A stretch of DNA of 64,000 bases, from the NCBI GenBank assembly GCA_013397845.1, contig VZTG01002905.1, positions 84,748-148,747 of the forward strand. Reading direction: 5' to 3'. Below are positions 12,051 through 25,276 of the stretch, in pieces (position 1 is the first letter of the stretch; each line of letters begins with the position of its first letter). Under the pieces are notes generated by a model. That model did no database searches and had not been told where the DNA came from. It saw only the letters and a list, made by a program, of their open reading frames with translations. A program made the translations under genes and the position numbers. Origin of the DNA: Melanocharis versteri. Lineage: Eukaryota > Chordata > Aves > Passeriformes > Melanocharitidae.

Positions 12051-15000
12051 TTTAATAAATGCAGATTTTCACAATATAATCTTCTGTTCTTCCTCTTCCA
12101 TTGCAATGATATTAGTGACATGTTCAGATTCTAGATCTTTTATTGTCCCTGTCTGCACTGCTTAGACAAGGTTGATTTGAGAATTCAGTTACAGGTGATG
12201 GACGCTGTATTCCAAGAACATTTGATAAGACATTTTGCTCTCTAGTGAGAAGTTTTGTCTTATTTATGCACTTTACAAAGTAATATCTTGATGCTTCTGG
12301 TATTACTCTTATCAGAAAAACACATGTATGATGATTTGGTACACATTCTTGCCATTTTCAAACTAAATCAACAACCTTAATCAGATGAAGAGAAAAAGTG
12401 CCTTTTCTTCATCATGAACATAACATGATTGAAAAAGACTATGTGTCCGTGGATCAGCTTTTTTAATGGACATTCTTGAGCATTTTTACCTTGGTTTCTG
12501 CTTAGATGTATTACTAATGTGCCATGAAATTTTCTTATCACTATATTGCTAAAGACTTGCAACAATATAAGAGCCCATTTAAGATATTATTCAAAATATT
12601 CTGAACGGTAATTTTTTGTGATTTAAGTTATCTATTGCATTATCTTTACCAGCAAAAGGAGGAATTATTTGGTTGGTAAATGCCTTGGAGCTTGCTCATT
12701 ATTCATAGACATGAGTATTTGGGTTCTGATAGAGATGCACATCCCTGTGAGGAGATATTACTTTGCTTCCTTCAGTATATACCAAAGTTTCTGATGGAAG
12801 ATGAGTGCATGGTAGACAAACATACATTTTGAACATGCTAAGTGTCACTCATTCTCCTTGAAATTCTGTGAAAACACCTTTTTCATGATCTGTGCTCTAC
12901 TAAGGAGCTCATCCATTCCACAGATTCTTATGTCAACTATGTTAATATGTTCATGATATTAACATTAATTATATTAATATGCTAATATTTTCTCCCAAGT
13001 GAAATTGTTGAACCATGCTTTATGTATCAGCATTTGCCTAGTTAAGGCAAGTCTCTTCTACTCTTTCGCTGATGTTAGTAAGAGATATTTTCTTTTTGTC
13101 AGAAGGCACAAACAGAAGTCAATGGAGGATCAAAATAGCTGAACATGTAGCCATCTGCACTGGTTGAGAGCTTAGTGAGTCTTCAGAATGGAACCAAATT
13201 AGTCACAAGAAAAATGCTTCAGCAACAGCAGGAATAAAAGACGATATGGATTAATCAGAAGTATAATTTTTTTACAGGAAGTTGCTTAGGGATTGATCAG
13301 TAACAGAAAATAGTGTGGGATTGGTATATACACTCACTCTCAGATCCTCAGGAATATCACAATTCTTTTTCTCTTTACACCAGATTCAAAAAACTACATT
13401 TATTTTTTTAGCTATAACTAAGTTGTCTGGGTTTTACTGTTGCCTTTGAGATGGCAGGTTGCTAAAGAAAAATATGAATGTTAGTCATAGGTGTAGACAT
13501 GAAGAAGCAGAGGACTTGCAGAAATCATAAAAAATAGATTTCTACTTCTAGAATAGATTAATGAGATCCCAGCAAGAACTAAAGGTTGTTACTAAAGGAA
13601 ATGTCATTCCCTTAATTAAATTATACTTTAAAGTGGCATACACAGGAGTAGTGCAACATCTAAGGTTAAATATCCGCCACCAGATGAAAAATTGCTGTAG
13701 AATCCAGTAGTAATTTAGTTTCAAACCTAAAGACAATGTCCGCAGTGTGTCTGCATTTGAGCTAGATGGTCATCACAGCCAGCAGACATCAAGTCAGTAC
13801 AGTTAATGGCCCCTAGATTTCACCAAATGTCTGGTTTTCCATCTCAGTCTCATCCTGACTTCATAGACTTTATACGCTAGATCACCATGGACTATAGGTA
13901 ATATTAGGCAGTGACACACAGGTTGACAAATGAAATACAGACACCTGCAAATCTGAGGCTGAATCCTACATGACTATGGCTATGTCAGAGTCCCAATAAC
14001 TTTCTCTGTCATCTAAAATGAAGTACAAGGAATTATCTCCATCTATGTATTTTAACTCATGCATAAAGAGAGGCACAAACTGATGAAAAAAGATTTTCTT
14101 TTGAAGATGGAGGCATTTAATTCACATTCCTTTTGAAACTGACCATAGTTGAGATAAAGGAATGAATGATAGCAGCATAACTTCTGTCTATTTCATTAGG
14201 AAAAATGCAGAGAATAAGTGCATATGATTGCAAATAAGTCCAATTTCTATTTCTTTGTGAAAATGTACTGCTTGTTGCCCTGTCAGTCCACGTTAATGTG
14301 ATTAAAAAACATGAATTAAGTATACACCTTGATTGCAACCCTTTCTAAGTTCTATTAAATATCACTGAGACTTCAGAAACATGAATCACGTAGGGTATAA
14401 CTTGTGATGATAAATTCAGAGGATGGTTTTAGATTTTTAATTATTGCAGCATCTGTCTCCAGATGCCTGGAAAATATTAAATACGGAGAATATTAGCTTG
14501 AAAATATTAGATTGGTAGATCTTCCTGTAAACTGAAATGATGTCTCTCTCGTTATTTTTAAATCTTTATTTTGAAAGTATAGATGCATAAATATGTATTT
14601 ATGTCCAATAGTACAGCCAAATTAAGAATGTCTTGCTGGTATGTGGAGTGTGCCTACCGAAAGATGGCTTTAACTTCCCTTTGATCACCATATAAGGACA
14701 ATTCTGCAGTAATGAAAACATCACAACACCATTGATCTTGACAGACCTTTACAAATTTCTTTCAGTTTTGAATGTCATGCACATATACAGTAGTAGGTGA
14801 CTTGAATCCAGCCATATGGGAACTTTAGAAATTTAGGCATTTGGTTTTGAGGATGTTCATCTAGGTTCTTGTTTTCTGTTAGGTAAATTCCAACATTGCC
14901 ACTTCTGATGTGTTACATTTAATATTTTTTATAGTGAGGTTTCTAACGGTGTGATTTTGTCACCTTTTTTTGTACTGTAATGTTTTATGCTTGTTTTCTA

Positions 15001-15137
15001 AATTGGCCTATTCTGTCATTGTAGTTTGTATTGAGTGTTATTTTATGTCGGCTTCTTGTAAAAGCAAAGAAGTAATATTCTGTATTTCAAAAGTACAGAG
15101 AGACAAAAACATCAGAAGTAATAAGATCTTTATAGAG

Positions 15138-15150
15138 AAAAAAAAAAAAA
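15138..15150. repeat. poly-A homopolymer (A13)
   Basis: Thirteen consecutive A. No retrocopy body was recognised on either side. Confidence 0.85.
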
Positions 15151-15962
15151 CATTTCACAAATTCCTTTTGCTATTTTGTGAGAATTAATGGACTTTTAGA
15201 AAAATATGATTTTCCAACAAAACTGCCTTTCTTTGATAGGAAATTGTTTCCCTGAAAAGCTTTTTGACCAACACTATTTAAATTGAATAAATGATGATGG
15301 TTAAGGTACCCATCTCAGTGAAATTTCAGATCAGAACAAAAATCACACCCTGCGCAAGAAACAAAATAGAGAAGAAGAAAGGTGTATTGGGAGAGGATAA
15401 AAGTTGGGGAATTACAAGTGAAGTGATGATCTATCTTTCCTATATACACCTATATACTTGAAGTGACCCTGGAAAGTAGATTTATTTTGCTCATGACCAA
15501 AATTATGTCTGATCTCTGCACATAGACTTAGCAGACAGAGGTTTTTTTTCTTATCTGGCAACATTTTTTTCAACTTGAAAGGACCTCAGGAGCTTTAAAA
15601 TTTCATATAGTTTCAATATATGTTACTGTATTAAATATTAAACATGTGAAATGTAGTCATCAGAAGCCTGTTTCTTTCTCAGCATTGGACAGCATGGAAT
15701 TATTTACTCTGAAATATATTGAATGAAAGAACTGGAATTAAATAGAATTAAATAAATGGCTATCATGAAAAGCAGACCACACACCATTTCTACTAAGATC
15801 TGCCCTAAAAGTCCTGGAAGTAAATAAATCCCTTACCAAATGAAATTTATTTACTCTGATTTTTCATGAAACAATCAATATGTCCTTAAGGTTTTATGTC
15901 AGCATCATGATATAAAGCTAAATGCAGCTAAAGCTAATGCTAAATCCATTTCTAGGGCATTT

Positions 15963-15981
15963 CCCCCCCCTTTTTTTTTTT
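15963..15981. repeat. C8-T11 homopolymer junction
   Basis: Eight C followed directly by eleven T, then more T-rich sequence. C runs of this length are uncommon in this AT-rich window and are prone to sequencing length error. Confidence 0.85.
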
Positions 15982-17729
15982 ATTTTTAGTTTCATTCTTC
16001 AAATATCTTTCTAAAAATGCCTGAGTACTGAGAAAGCTGTTATAGGCCATGCTTAGAGCATTCCTCTAGCTGAAGGAAACTAAATAAAATGGTTAATTCC
16101 AAGACTAAAATAGTGTGCACTTTAGTTTGTGGAAAGATTCTTGGTTTAGTTTAGTTCAATTATTTTCTTAACCCAAAGATTGTTTAGGAAAAATTACAGA
16201 AATAAAAACAAGAATCCAAAGTTCAGAGAATTACCCTTAAAACAGGGTTACAAAATCAGGCTATGTACTAAATATAATGTTTTCTGGCCCTTGGTATTGA
16301 TTCAACAGCAATTAAAAATGTTGCAGACAAAGGACATTTTACCATTCTTTTAGGACAGATGGGATATCTTTTCCTCTGTGACATTTCTACAGGCAGGTCA
16401 TATACACGCAGCTTCTACTGTTGCAGAAAAACTGGAATACACTTAAGATCAGGTCAGACCAGAAGCAGTAGGAGAGACCACAGAGCAGCAGTAGCTCAGC
16501 AGGCTCTGCTGATACGGACTCTGCCCAAACAGGGCAGCTACAGAGCTTATAAACCCCCAGGCTGTGCAAGCTGTTCTTCACCTAAACTGTGTCACCTAAG
16601 CAGAACTAGGGTAAGTAACAAATCAAATGGAATTCTTCACGTAAGAAGGCTCCAGGCAATATACCCATGTACAAGTATACACATTTATAAGTACAATTTT
16701 ATTAATTAAATTGTGCTGAGTGGCAAAAGCATCAGCTGCAAATGTTTCTTACTAACAATTATATGTAACAACTTAGTGTTTTTTCACAACTAGAATCTTT
16801 TGTGATAGTTATGCTCAAAGGAAAAAAAAAAATTGGGAAACAGGAGTCTCTTCAGTGACAGACATTCTGAACATTCCTACTGGATCAGGGTCATGAAGAA
16901 TCTGAAGCAGGTGAGCTCCTTAAAGAAGAGATCAATGCCAAGCCAGGGAGATCCAGAAGATCCAGAAGCAAAACTGTGAGTGGCTAAGGAGATTTTAAAT
17001 ACAAATAGATACCTAATGAGAGTGATGATCCCTGTGTTCCAAAAGCAGCTAGCTGAGGAGTTAATGAATTGCAATTAACTGGTATTTCAGTTTCACCGGT
17101 CATTCTTTAAACAGCTAAGTCAGCCGTTTTCTGGAGTCTGTGACTTTGCCTTTAGTGACAAACTGACTTCAAAGACAACTAAATTCATCTTCCAAGGTCT
17201 GCAATGGCTTTCACAATTGCAGAAGTGTATCTTGACAAATTATTGTAGCTTGAGGGGAGGTTGCAGAAAGTAAACTTTCTTCTCCAAAGCAGACTGGGAT
17301 TCCATTTAAGGCAGCACTCCTTACTTCAATTCCAGTCTGTGCCTCTTAGAGAATCTCTTCTGGCAGGGTTACTCTGGACTTAGGGGACAAGAGATACAGT
17401 CTGCATTTCCCTGCATCAGCCAAACTAGACTGCAATTCTCATTTTTCTTTTTCTTTCAGATACTTTTGTTTTACATTAGTACCTCTGGAATAGCTGAAGA
17501 AAATAGTCTTGAAATGATTTCCAGGCATTATATGTGAACGGCAAACTTTCAAAACTAATGCAGAAAGAATGATTATTTCTCTGCACTTGAAAGTAAAAAG
17601 AATCCACAGCAAAATGTGAAATTAGGTTTCAAGCCTTAGTAACAGAAGAGCTATTGTAGGATACACAGAAGCACATATGTCTCCTTTTTTAATCAGAAAT
17701 AGCAATATTAAACTCTTCTGCTAAATGCC

Positions 17730-17746
17730 AAAAAAAAAAAAAAAAA
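17730..17746. repeat. poly-A homopolymer (A17)
   Basis: Seventeen consecutive A, followed by GAAGAGG and a T7 run. Upstream sequence shows no AATAAA signal at a useful distance and no recognisable transcript body. Confidence 0.88.
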
Positions 17747-20001
17747 GAAGAGGTTTTTTTATATAGCAAATACACAGAAAGTCAGAAATATTTGACCTTT
17801 TTTAGGTTATTACTATTAAGTCACATATGAAAATTAAAAGACTATATCAACTATGCTGTAATAAACGGACTCTTCAGCACTCATCAGAAGAAACAGCTTT
17901 GGAGATATTTGTGTAAGAAAAATTCTGTGCATCATCTAAGAAGTGATCTGTGAATGACACCTCCATACCTTTCATATCAAGACGTGCAAGAAATAAATTT
18001 TTAAAATCTAGATATAACCAGTAAGATTCTTTAGTTCTAATTAGCTAACTGACCTGTGAACTAATTAAAAAAATATGAGTCAGTTGTTCTCACCTCCCAT
18101 CTAATCTCGAAGCCAGCACTATATCAGAATTTCCTATAGACCAACCCAGTGACTGGCCACAAAATTGTTTCTAACTAAATTCTCTCATTTAATTTTCCCT
18201 TTCTGCCCGTGCATGGGAGCCACTGTAAAGAGTGTGCAGAAACTGGCTGTGATATGACATGCTGTTGTACTAGAACATTTTGTTCAAAGGAATGGAAGCA
18301 ATGTATGTTTCCATGCTGTGCAGTTCTGGATCTACGAATGAGATACCTATATCTTGTTATAGGCAGTACCAATCAAACTAAAGAATCTGAATGTACTTCA
18401 TAACTAACCTCACATTATCTGATGATGATACAAATTTAGAGCACAACATACAGCAATATTTTAAAAAACACAAAGCATTTGGAAAAAATGGCCAATACAG
18501 TTGCTGAACAGATGTTTTGAGGACCGACACTATGCTGTTTCTATGGGAAAAGGAAAAAATGGCTTTACATATACAGAAATGGGCGACAGGAAAAAACCCA
18601 GTTATGCGTGGTCTTGGACTACTAGTGACAATCAGGGCTTTGCTGCTTTCAGTGCAACCATGATCACATAAATGAGCTGGTATTTGTTGCACGGAATTTG
18701 GGTTTGGGTTGCAGAAGGATACAATGGTTTATAACCTTTCTTGTGGTACATATATATGGTTATCTAGTTAGCTTCATATTTATCTTCTACATAATATTAG
18801 TTGTGTTTTATACATAAAAGGTTAAATATGTAAAACTCAAAAGCATACTTTGCAATACTTTTCTCTCTTTTATTGCTGACTGCAATACTGGTAACATTCC
18901 TGCAACAAGTAACACTAAAGATTTCAGAAATCTGATTGGAAATAATCAGTACTACCTAAATGTCTTTTTTTTTCTCCTATTGAACACAGTGGACACAAAA
19001 GCAAAGCTACGAAAGATTTCTGCAGACAGACTGAATGAATTGAGGCTATCAACAAAGGATTGCTAAGAAAATCCAGTGGGCAATAAAATGTCTTTGCTTT
19101 TCAGTCTATCAAATTAAGAACAGACAAAAAATGTGTAATATTATCTTTGCAGATATTCAGTTCTCCTATCTATGTAACATAAGTTTTAAAGAGATGAGAG
19201 GTGCAGCAAGTAAAACAGATATATCCACGGACTTGCTCAAAATGATGGAATGGGAGAATAAATTTTGTTTTGCACTTCTTGTGAGTCTTTTCCAAGTTTA
19301 GTGATTTAACTGGCACTTTGATGAATAAACACTTAATCATTAAGATTTTATGTGCCATTTTAAATCCTATTGGTATTTCTTATTTGGCTGAACAAGAGCC
19401 CTACAGAGAGTTTCAAATAGGATTGTCAGATTCGGATTTTAAGAATTGGATGTGCTACATCTGAGTTTAGGACTCAGTTTAGAGAATTAGGACTTTAACA
19501 AAGTACACCACCCAGAAGTACAAATTTAGCTAGCACAACACAGCTAACTACTCCTCTTCTTCTTCCTTCAGTTCTATTACTGCAGAAGGCCAGGTTTCAC
19601 TGCTTTAAGCGTAGAATTATCTCACTAACTTTAATAGGGTTATTTTAGGAATGCCAGCCTTGAGCAATGAAAGAAATATCTAGCCACACAAAGGTTTGTT
19701 CATTTTACTGTCTCATTTGAAGATGCCCAGCCATTTATCACATCACCACAAAATACAATCAGAGATACCTGCCTGTTGTACAGAGGAACCAGTCGAATTG
19801 GATAAGTAAACATCAGCAAATATCAAAATACTCAATGTATACACCACAAATTCTGCTGAAAAAAAAGGTTTTAAAAACATATTTTCTCATAATTTTTCAT
19901 TACTTTGCCTTTGAAACAAATGCATTGTTTAAAGATTCTGAATCACTATTAAAATAGTGATTATATCTATCTAATTAAACCAAAAAGAGTCACACACCTG
20001 A

Positions 20002-20038
20002 AAAAAAAAAATTTAAATGGCTTTTTTTTAAAAAAAAG
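20002..20038. repeat. A/T homopolymer cluster with 18-bp palindrome
   Basis: A poly-A run begins near 20002. It is followed by ATTTAAAT and then an exact 18-bp palindrome, C-T8-A8-G, at 20021-20038. It sits immediately before the GC-rich patch that starts near 20041, so it may mark one edge of an insertion. Confidence 0.85.
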
Positions 20039-20040
20039 TA

Positions 20041-20275
20041 AAGTACACAAGGCTTCCTGACAGGCTGGACTGGCCTGGTCCTGCCCACATCACCTGGGCC
20101 TCTCCCCACCCATGGACCAGGACCCATTTTAGCCCCCAGGGCCATCAGCGCCTCGCCACAGACTCATCCGGAGATGGAGCTGGGGCTTCCTCCAGCTGCC
20201 CTGCGTCCTGGGGCCCTGGGGATCACCTGTCACTCCTGGCTCCCCAGCTGCACCCTGTGACAGGGTATGGGATGA
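20041..20275. other. GC-rich patch of unknown origin
   Basis: A stretch of roughly 230 bases that is clearly C- and G-rich (many CCTGG, CCCC and GGGGCC words), set sharply inside AT-rich DNA on both sides. Neither strand gives a long open frame; on the minus strand the longest pieces are broken by stops. I do not recognise it as CR1, an LTR or a known gene. It could be a fragment of an unrecognised repeat, a retroposed GC-rich transcript piece, or a small CpG-poor regulatory island. The base composition is seen directly; the identity is open. Confidence 0.55.
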
Positions 20276-22589
20276 GCAGAACTATTTTTCACCAAATAAT
20301 GGAACATTGAAATGATTATGTACTCTTTGAAATTAGTAGATAATCTCTAAAACAAAGTTTACACTGCAGTTAATGAATTCCTGAAGTTTATTGCCACAGG
20401 AGCCAGACACCTTCAGTTTCCTCAGACGGGATTCAAAAAATTCACACACAAGTCTTTAAACAAACACCAATGAGGTTAGGCAGAACTGTGCCTATTGTCA
20501 TCCCTAATTGCTATTTCCTCCTCTGGATAGTATAGTCTGATGGAAACAGATCACAGAAAACACTAAAGTTTGTGTAATCTCCCTAAACAATATCATATTT
20601 TCCAACAGCCAAAGGCAATTACTGGGTTGGATAGCACCATTTTTTATGTTCTAAAGATTTTAGCCCAAACATGCCATTCATAATAAAAGCCAGGAAGTAA
20701 AAAGAGTGAAAAGCTGACCAGAAACAACCTTTGGAGTAGCAAAGGTTGTGACTATGCTTCATGTGAGAGTGTTTGTTTGTTTTAAGATGGATTTCCATCT
20801 CAACAGATCTTGTCATCCCAGAATGTTTCCCTGTACTTTGGAACAAGAAAGAATGCTTCTCCTCTGATCCACTGGCATGCCTGTAAGGTAAAATGGGAAA
20901 CAGTTCAATGAAAGAGTCGACTCCAAAATGTGAGCAGAAGAAAGTTCCATGACCTTTTACTGCGAGGAATCAGCTTTCCTTGTGGGGGGGAAGAGGAAAG
21001 TTGATTCCCAGAGATAAAAGACTGAACATGGAAGAAAGCAAAACATATTGAAAAATATCCAGTGCACCAAACCCTCAGATTAATTGGCACTTGCTAACCT
21101 AATTATAGATTTCCAATGATCTTTTCCATAAACGTTTGTCTCCGTCTAAAGGCAAAGCAGAAATTAAAATCTGAATAGGACAATTCACTTAAAGATGCAA
21201 GTGGATTAAGTACTGCCTTCTGCAATATGCCTCTAACATACCACTCACATACAGTGAGAGATGTATTTCCATTTGTTCATCTTAATAGAGCATTAGCAAT
21301 AATTACCACCAAGTACAATGAATGTCTGCATTCAAGAAAATAAAAAGCCCACATGGCCAGGAGGAATCAAGTATTAATCAAAACAAGGTGCTCAGTCAGG
21401 GACACTGACCTGAGTAAGTTAAAGATATGGGCAGAGATTGTTGCCATACTTGGAAGTACAGTCTGGGGAATTGTTGGAGCTATCCTGGACTCTTACAATC
21501 AACAAACAAGATTTCTATAGAATACTTTTGGTTTTACTTAATGCTTGAAAACTTCTTGTGAAATCATGTCTTTGTTTCTGAACTCACAAGGCATTATTTG
21601 CTTGAGGATTTATCGAGTTTGGCATGATGTTCTTTAATGGACATTTTTTCTCTGCAAGCTCTTATTACAGTGGGAGCACTAACACTTTAAAATACCAGAA
21701 TTTCTTACCCTGCCTTTCCTGCCTTGATGATTGCCAAGTGCCAACAACGCACAGTTTATGAAATCCTCTTCTCAAAGAAACTATATCTTCCCTTCAGAGA
21801 ATAATTCAGACTTTACATATGAAAGCATTAATGATAGCTGAGTTCTAAATAAAGGTATTTATAAAGCTATTTTGTGTTGTCTATTATTCAAGGATCTCAT
21901 CTTAAACCAATTGCTTCACAAAACACACCACAAATGTTTATGCTTGAAGAATAAGTGCATGAAGAAGAAAGCAAAAAATAAATCTGAATTTGATTTATTA
22001 CTGTTACTTCTTAAATCTGGTTCACAGGCATTTTTTTTGTTCTGTCATTTACCTTCTGACTACTAGTATCTCACTGTGATAATAAACTACAAAGCAAGAT
22101 GTTAAATGGCTTACTCCTCAAATGAATGGCAGAATAAAAATGTTTTCTGAAAAGAAATACCCTGCCTACATTACTATATATCCTGAAAAGCAGTTCACAA
22201 ATGATCCAATAGAGTCATCAGTAATACCACTTCCGTAATTTGTTGATAAGGTGTCAATAAATGACTTGTGCTAAGCACTTTAGAGGTGTGACTATAATAA
22301 TAAATTAAATATTTAAAATATTTATTTTTTATCTATTATATTAAATTTATATGTAATGTATTAAACATAAATATATGTTAGACTATCAGAAAAGCCTTAC
22401 CTTGGTATTTGGCATAAATATTATAAACAATAAGTCGCTACCACCATTTTTCCTCCATTTATTTATAATTTAGCTCTCTTTATTATTTCAGTCTTTGAAA
22501 TTCACATATAAAAGTCAGTAGTTAAAAAAAATGTGCCCCAGACCCTAATAAGAAGAACAATCAAGTTAAAATCTCTGCTGGCAGGAGAA
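20276..22589. other. AT-rich non-coding DNA, no gene seen
   Basis: Short frames only. An especially AT-rich segment (about 22290-22385) consists largely of TATT, AAAT and TTAA words, just upstream of the CR1 copy that starts near 22590. No gene or structured RNA was recognised. Confidence 0.65.
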
Positions 22590-23389
22590 ATAGTGCCAGC
22601 AAAACCTCAGTTCCGGACATGAGGCGAACAGGCTTCAGGCTGCTCATGGACTTAGTAAGGACCTGTGAAAAATGTTTTTGCAGGTCCTGAGGTCCATCAG
22701 TGCTGATCACTTTTTAAACATCACCTCCTAAGGGCGCAGGAACAAAAAGTACCGATGTTGCAAGTCAAGCAGGCAAGGCAGAAGCCTGCTTGGCTGAACA
22801 AATTTCTTCAGTTGGAAATAACTCTAAAAAGGAAGGTGTATGCCCGATGGAAGCAAGGTCAGGTGACATGGGAAGAATACAGAGATACTGCTTGCCACTG
22901 CAGGAAGAAAATCTGTATGGCCAAAGCTCAGCTGGAATTGATGCTGGACAGAAATGTGGGGGACCATAAAAAGAGATTTTTTTCCAATATATTAATTGCA
23001 ATAGGTAGTGTAAAAATAATATCAGCCCATTACAGGACAAAGATGGTCACCTCACAACCAGGGACAGGGACAGGGACAAGGCAGGGTTGTTTAACACGTT
23101 CTTGCCTCTGTCTTCAACAGGGATGACAGACCACAGGGGTCTCAGCATCCTGAGCTGGAGGACCACGACTGTGAGAATGATCAGCTCCCAACTGACCCTG
23201 AAATTGTGCAGGATCCACTGCTCCCCAGGGCAGTGGTCACAGCACCAGCCTGCCAGAGCTCAAGAAGCGTCTGGACAATGCTCTCGGGCACATGGGGTGA
23301 CCCTTGTGGGTGGTGCTGCGCAGGGCAGGAGCTGGACTCAGTGACCCTCGTGGGTCGCTTCCAACTCAGCACATGCTCTGATTCTGCGA
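22590..23389 (+). mobile_element. CR1 LINE with internal deletion (plus strand)
   Basis: A degenerate CR1 copy. The segment 22755-23126 reads through the ORF2 linker between endonuclease and reverse transcriptase, with KPAWLNKF, then VTWEEYRDTACHCRKK, then MAKAQLELMLDRNVGDHKKR. After a frameshift come NTFLPLSSTG and a block reading PELEDHDCENDQLPTDPEIV (near 23140-23210). That block normally leads into the reverse-transcriptase domain. Instead it runs directly into CR1 3'-end sequence (PRAVVTAPA, near 23225), then the 3' untranslated region, closing with ATTCTGCGA at 23381-23389. Most of the reverse transcriptase is therefore missing. A (GGGACA)3 run lies at 23061-23078. Stops and frameshifts make it inactive. 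The 5' limit is approximate. Confidence 0.9.
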
Positions 23390-25191
23390 GCTATTTTGCT
23401 TTCTTTGGGCAGTTGTGGGGTTTTTGCTTCTTTGAAAGAAATGATTTTAGAGAGCTTTGATTATGAGGCTGGGAATTAAGATATCATTTAAAGAAAGAGT
23501 GCAGAGATGTCCCTTTCCTGAATTTTCTTGATGAATATCCATGTCCTTTCGTTGCTTACACAGGAATCAAGAAAAGTTAAAAAATAAGGTTTTTTTTATA
23601 TTAGCTGCTGTGAAAACTAATTAATTACTCTAACTTATTTCTAATTCACATACTCTTTTGTTATAGTGGTCTATTTTGATTGAAGACAAGGATAGAAACA
23701 AAAATTGACCTACCATAGGACTTATTTTTCCACCTAGATGTCTTCTGCAAGAGAAAGGAGACTGTCAGTACTTTAAAAACTTTTCTGTAACTTAATAGGT
23801 CAAAAAAGTCTAACTTTTTATTTCCTAAGAAAGGTAAACAAACTAGCATAAAATATCTTATGATATATATTTTACACAGAATACTTAGACAATTTCAACA
23901 GTCTTTACTGATATCAAGAATAAGGAAAAAATATCTAGTCATAGTAAGAAGGACTAAAACAAAACAATGGAAACTGCAATAACTTGAAATGTTCTGAATA
24001 AGTGTTATTGCCTTGGAGACAAATCAGAGTTATATTTAAAATGTAAAGCAAAAATCATCCCAAAAATTAGCAGTCAATAAACTCGGAATAACTTTAAACT
24101 TAAGTGAAACTGGTAACTTAGTTTGACTCTGGACACACAAAATATCTGGCTGTTCATCCATGCATACAATCCATCCTAGATTTTTTCACAGGAGCAAGGC
24201 CAGGATTTTAAAAGCTGTTTTTCAAAATAAAAAATGCAGAATCTTAACTCTACCTGTTCGTGAGGAATCCACATTCTGCTTGAATGTTATGTCTACAAGG
24301 ATTTCAAAGCTCAGAGATAAAGGGGCCTTGCAGCCTCCTCTTTTAGAGTGATTCTATTTTACACATTTTTTACTGCTTCTAAATTTGTACTCATAAGAGG
24401 AGGAACTGGAAAAATTACCTTAGAATAGTCAACAACCTGCAAATATCTGAAATTGTCCAAGAGGTGGGAAATCAAGATACAAACATTTAAATGAATACTC
24501 TATAGAAGCTACTAGTATTGTCTTTGCCATATTGAGAGCAAGTGCCCCAAAACCTAGATTCTACTCAGAAGAAAACGTTTATTCTCTGGTACTTCTATCT
24601 GAAATCCAAATATGTACTTAATCCTGTCCAATGATAAAAAATTCAGTCCGTGGAACAGATGTCACCAAAGTGAATTAGTATTTTACAGATGAAGAGAAAT
24701 TAAACTATCCCTGAAAAACATGAGTGCGAACCCCTTCATACCTCCTCTCCTCCAAAATGGTCTCCTGGTGCACACAATTTTTAAAGTACTTAGACTCTTC
24801 CTTTTATGCGTCTGATCCAGCAGAGCTTTTGGCTTTCTGACCTTAGCATCAAAAGGTATGTGTTTATCACTTACCATGCTAAAAACTCCTGAATTATCAT
24901 GAAAGTACTTTATTGTATTACATAGAAACGAAACACACTTTAAACACTAGTCTTAAAAGTCTTATAAATTTTTAAACAAACTTTTTTCATTTTACTACCC
25001 AGCAAAATCCTTCCTTATGCTGCTCCTAACACAAATACAAATTTTTTAACCAAGATTCCTCAGATAAGTTCAATACCTTGTGAAGTGAGCCACGCACACT
25101 GCCAAGGGTGCTTGCACAACAGAAAGACTGAAAAGAGATCAAGTAGTCTTATGAAAATGGGTGCAGCAGTTTGGATGCACACACCAACCAT
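23390..25191. other. AT-rich non-coding DNA, no gene seen
   Basis: Only short frames of up to about 65 codons, with no recognisable similarity, repeat or structure. Confidence 0.65.
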
Positions 25192-25276
25192 AAAATCATA
25201 GAATAATTTATCTTGGAAAAGACCTATAAGATTGAGTCCAACTCTATGCCTAACACTGCCAAGTCCACCAGCAAAC
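25192..25276 (-). mobile_element. CR1 LINE 3'-end fragment (minus strand)
   Basis: About 85 bases that match, in antisense, the 3' terminus of an avian CR1 subfamily. The run ATCATAGAAT starts the tail, then TTGGAAAAGACCTATAAGAT, then GAGTCCAAC, then CACTGCCAAGTCCACCAGCA. The plus strand starts with the reverse complement of the 3' octamer, so the element points leftward. Similarity stops abruptly after about 25276, which makes it a very short 5'-truncated or later-deleted copy with no coding content. Confidence 0.78.

Larger units (their letters stand above)
9653..20001. other. AT-rich non-coding DNA, no gene seen
   Basis: More than 10 kb of AT-rich sequence with only short frames. It holds a 25-bp tandem repeat near 12.0 kb and several homopolymers, listed separately. 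A 257-base block at 16354-16610 is bounded by acceptor-like (ATTCTTTTAG) and donor-like (GGTAAGT) sequences and is open in one frame, but no protein similarity is recognised. Nothing else is supportable. Confidence 0.65.
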
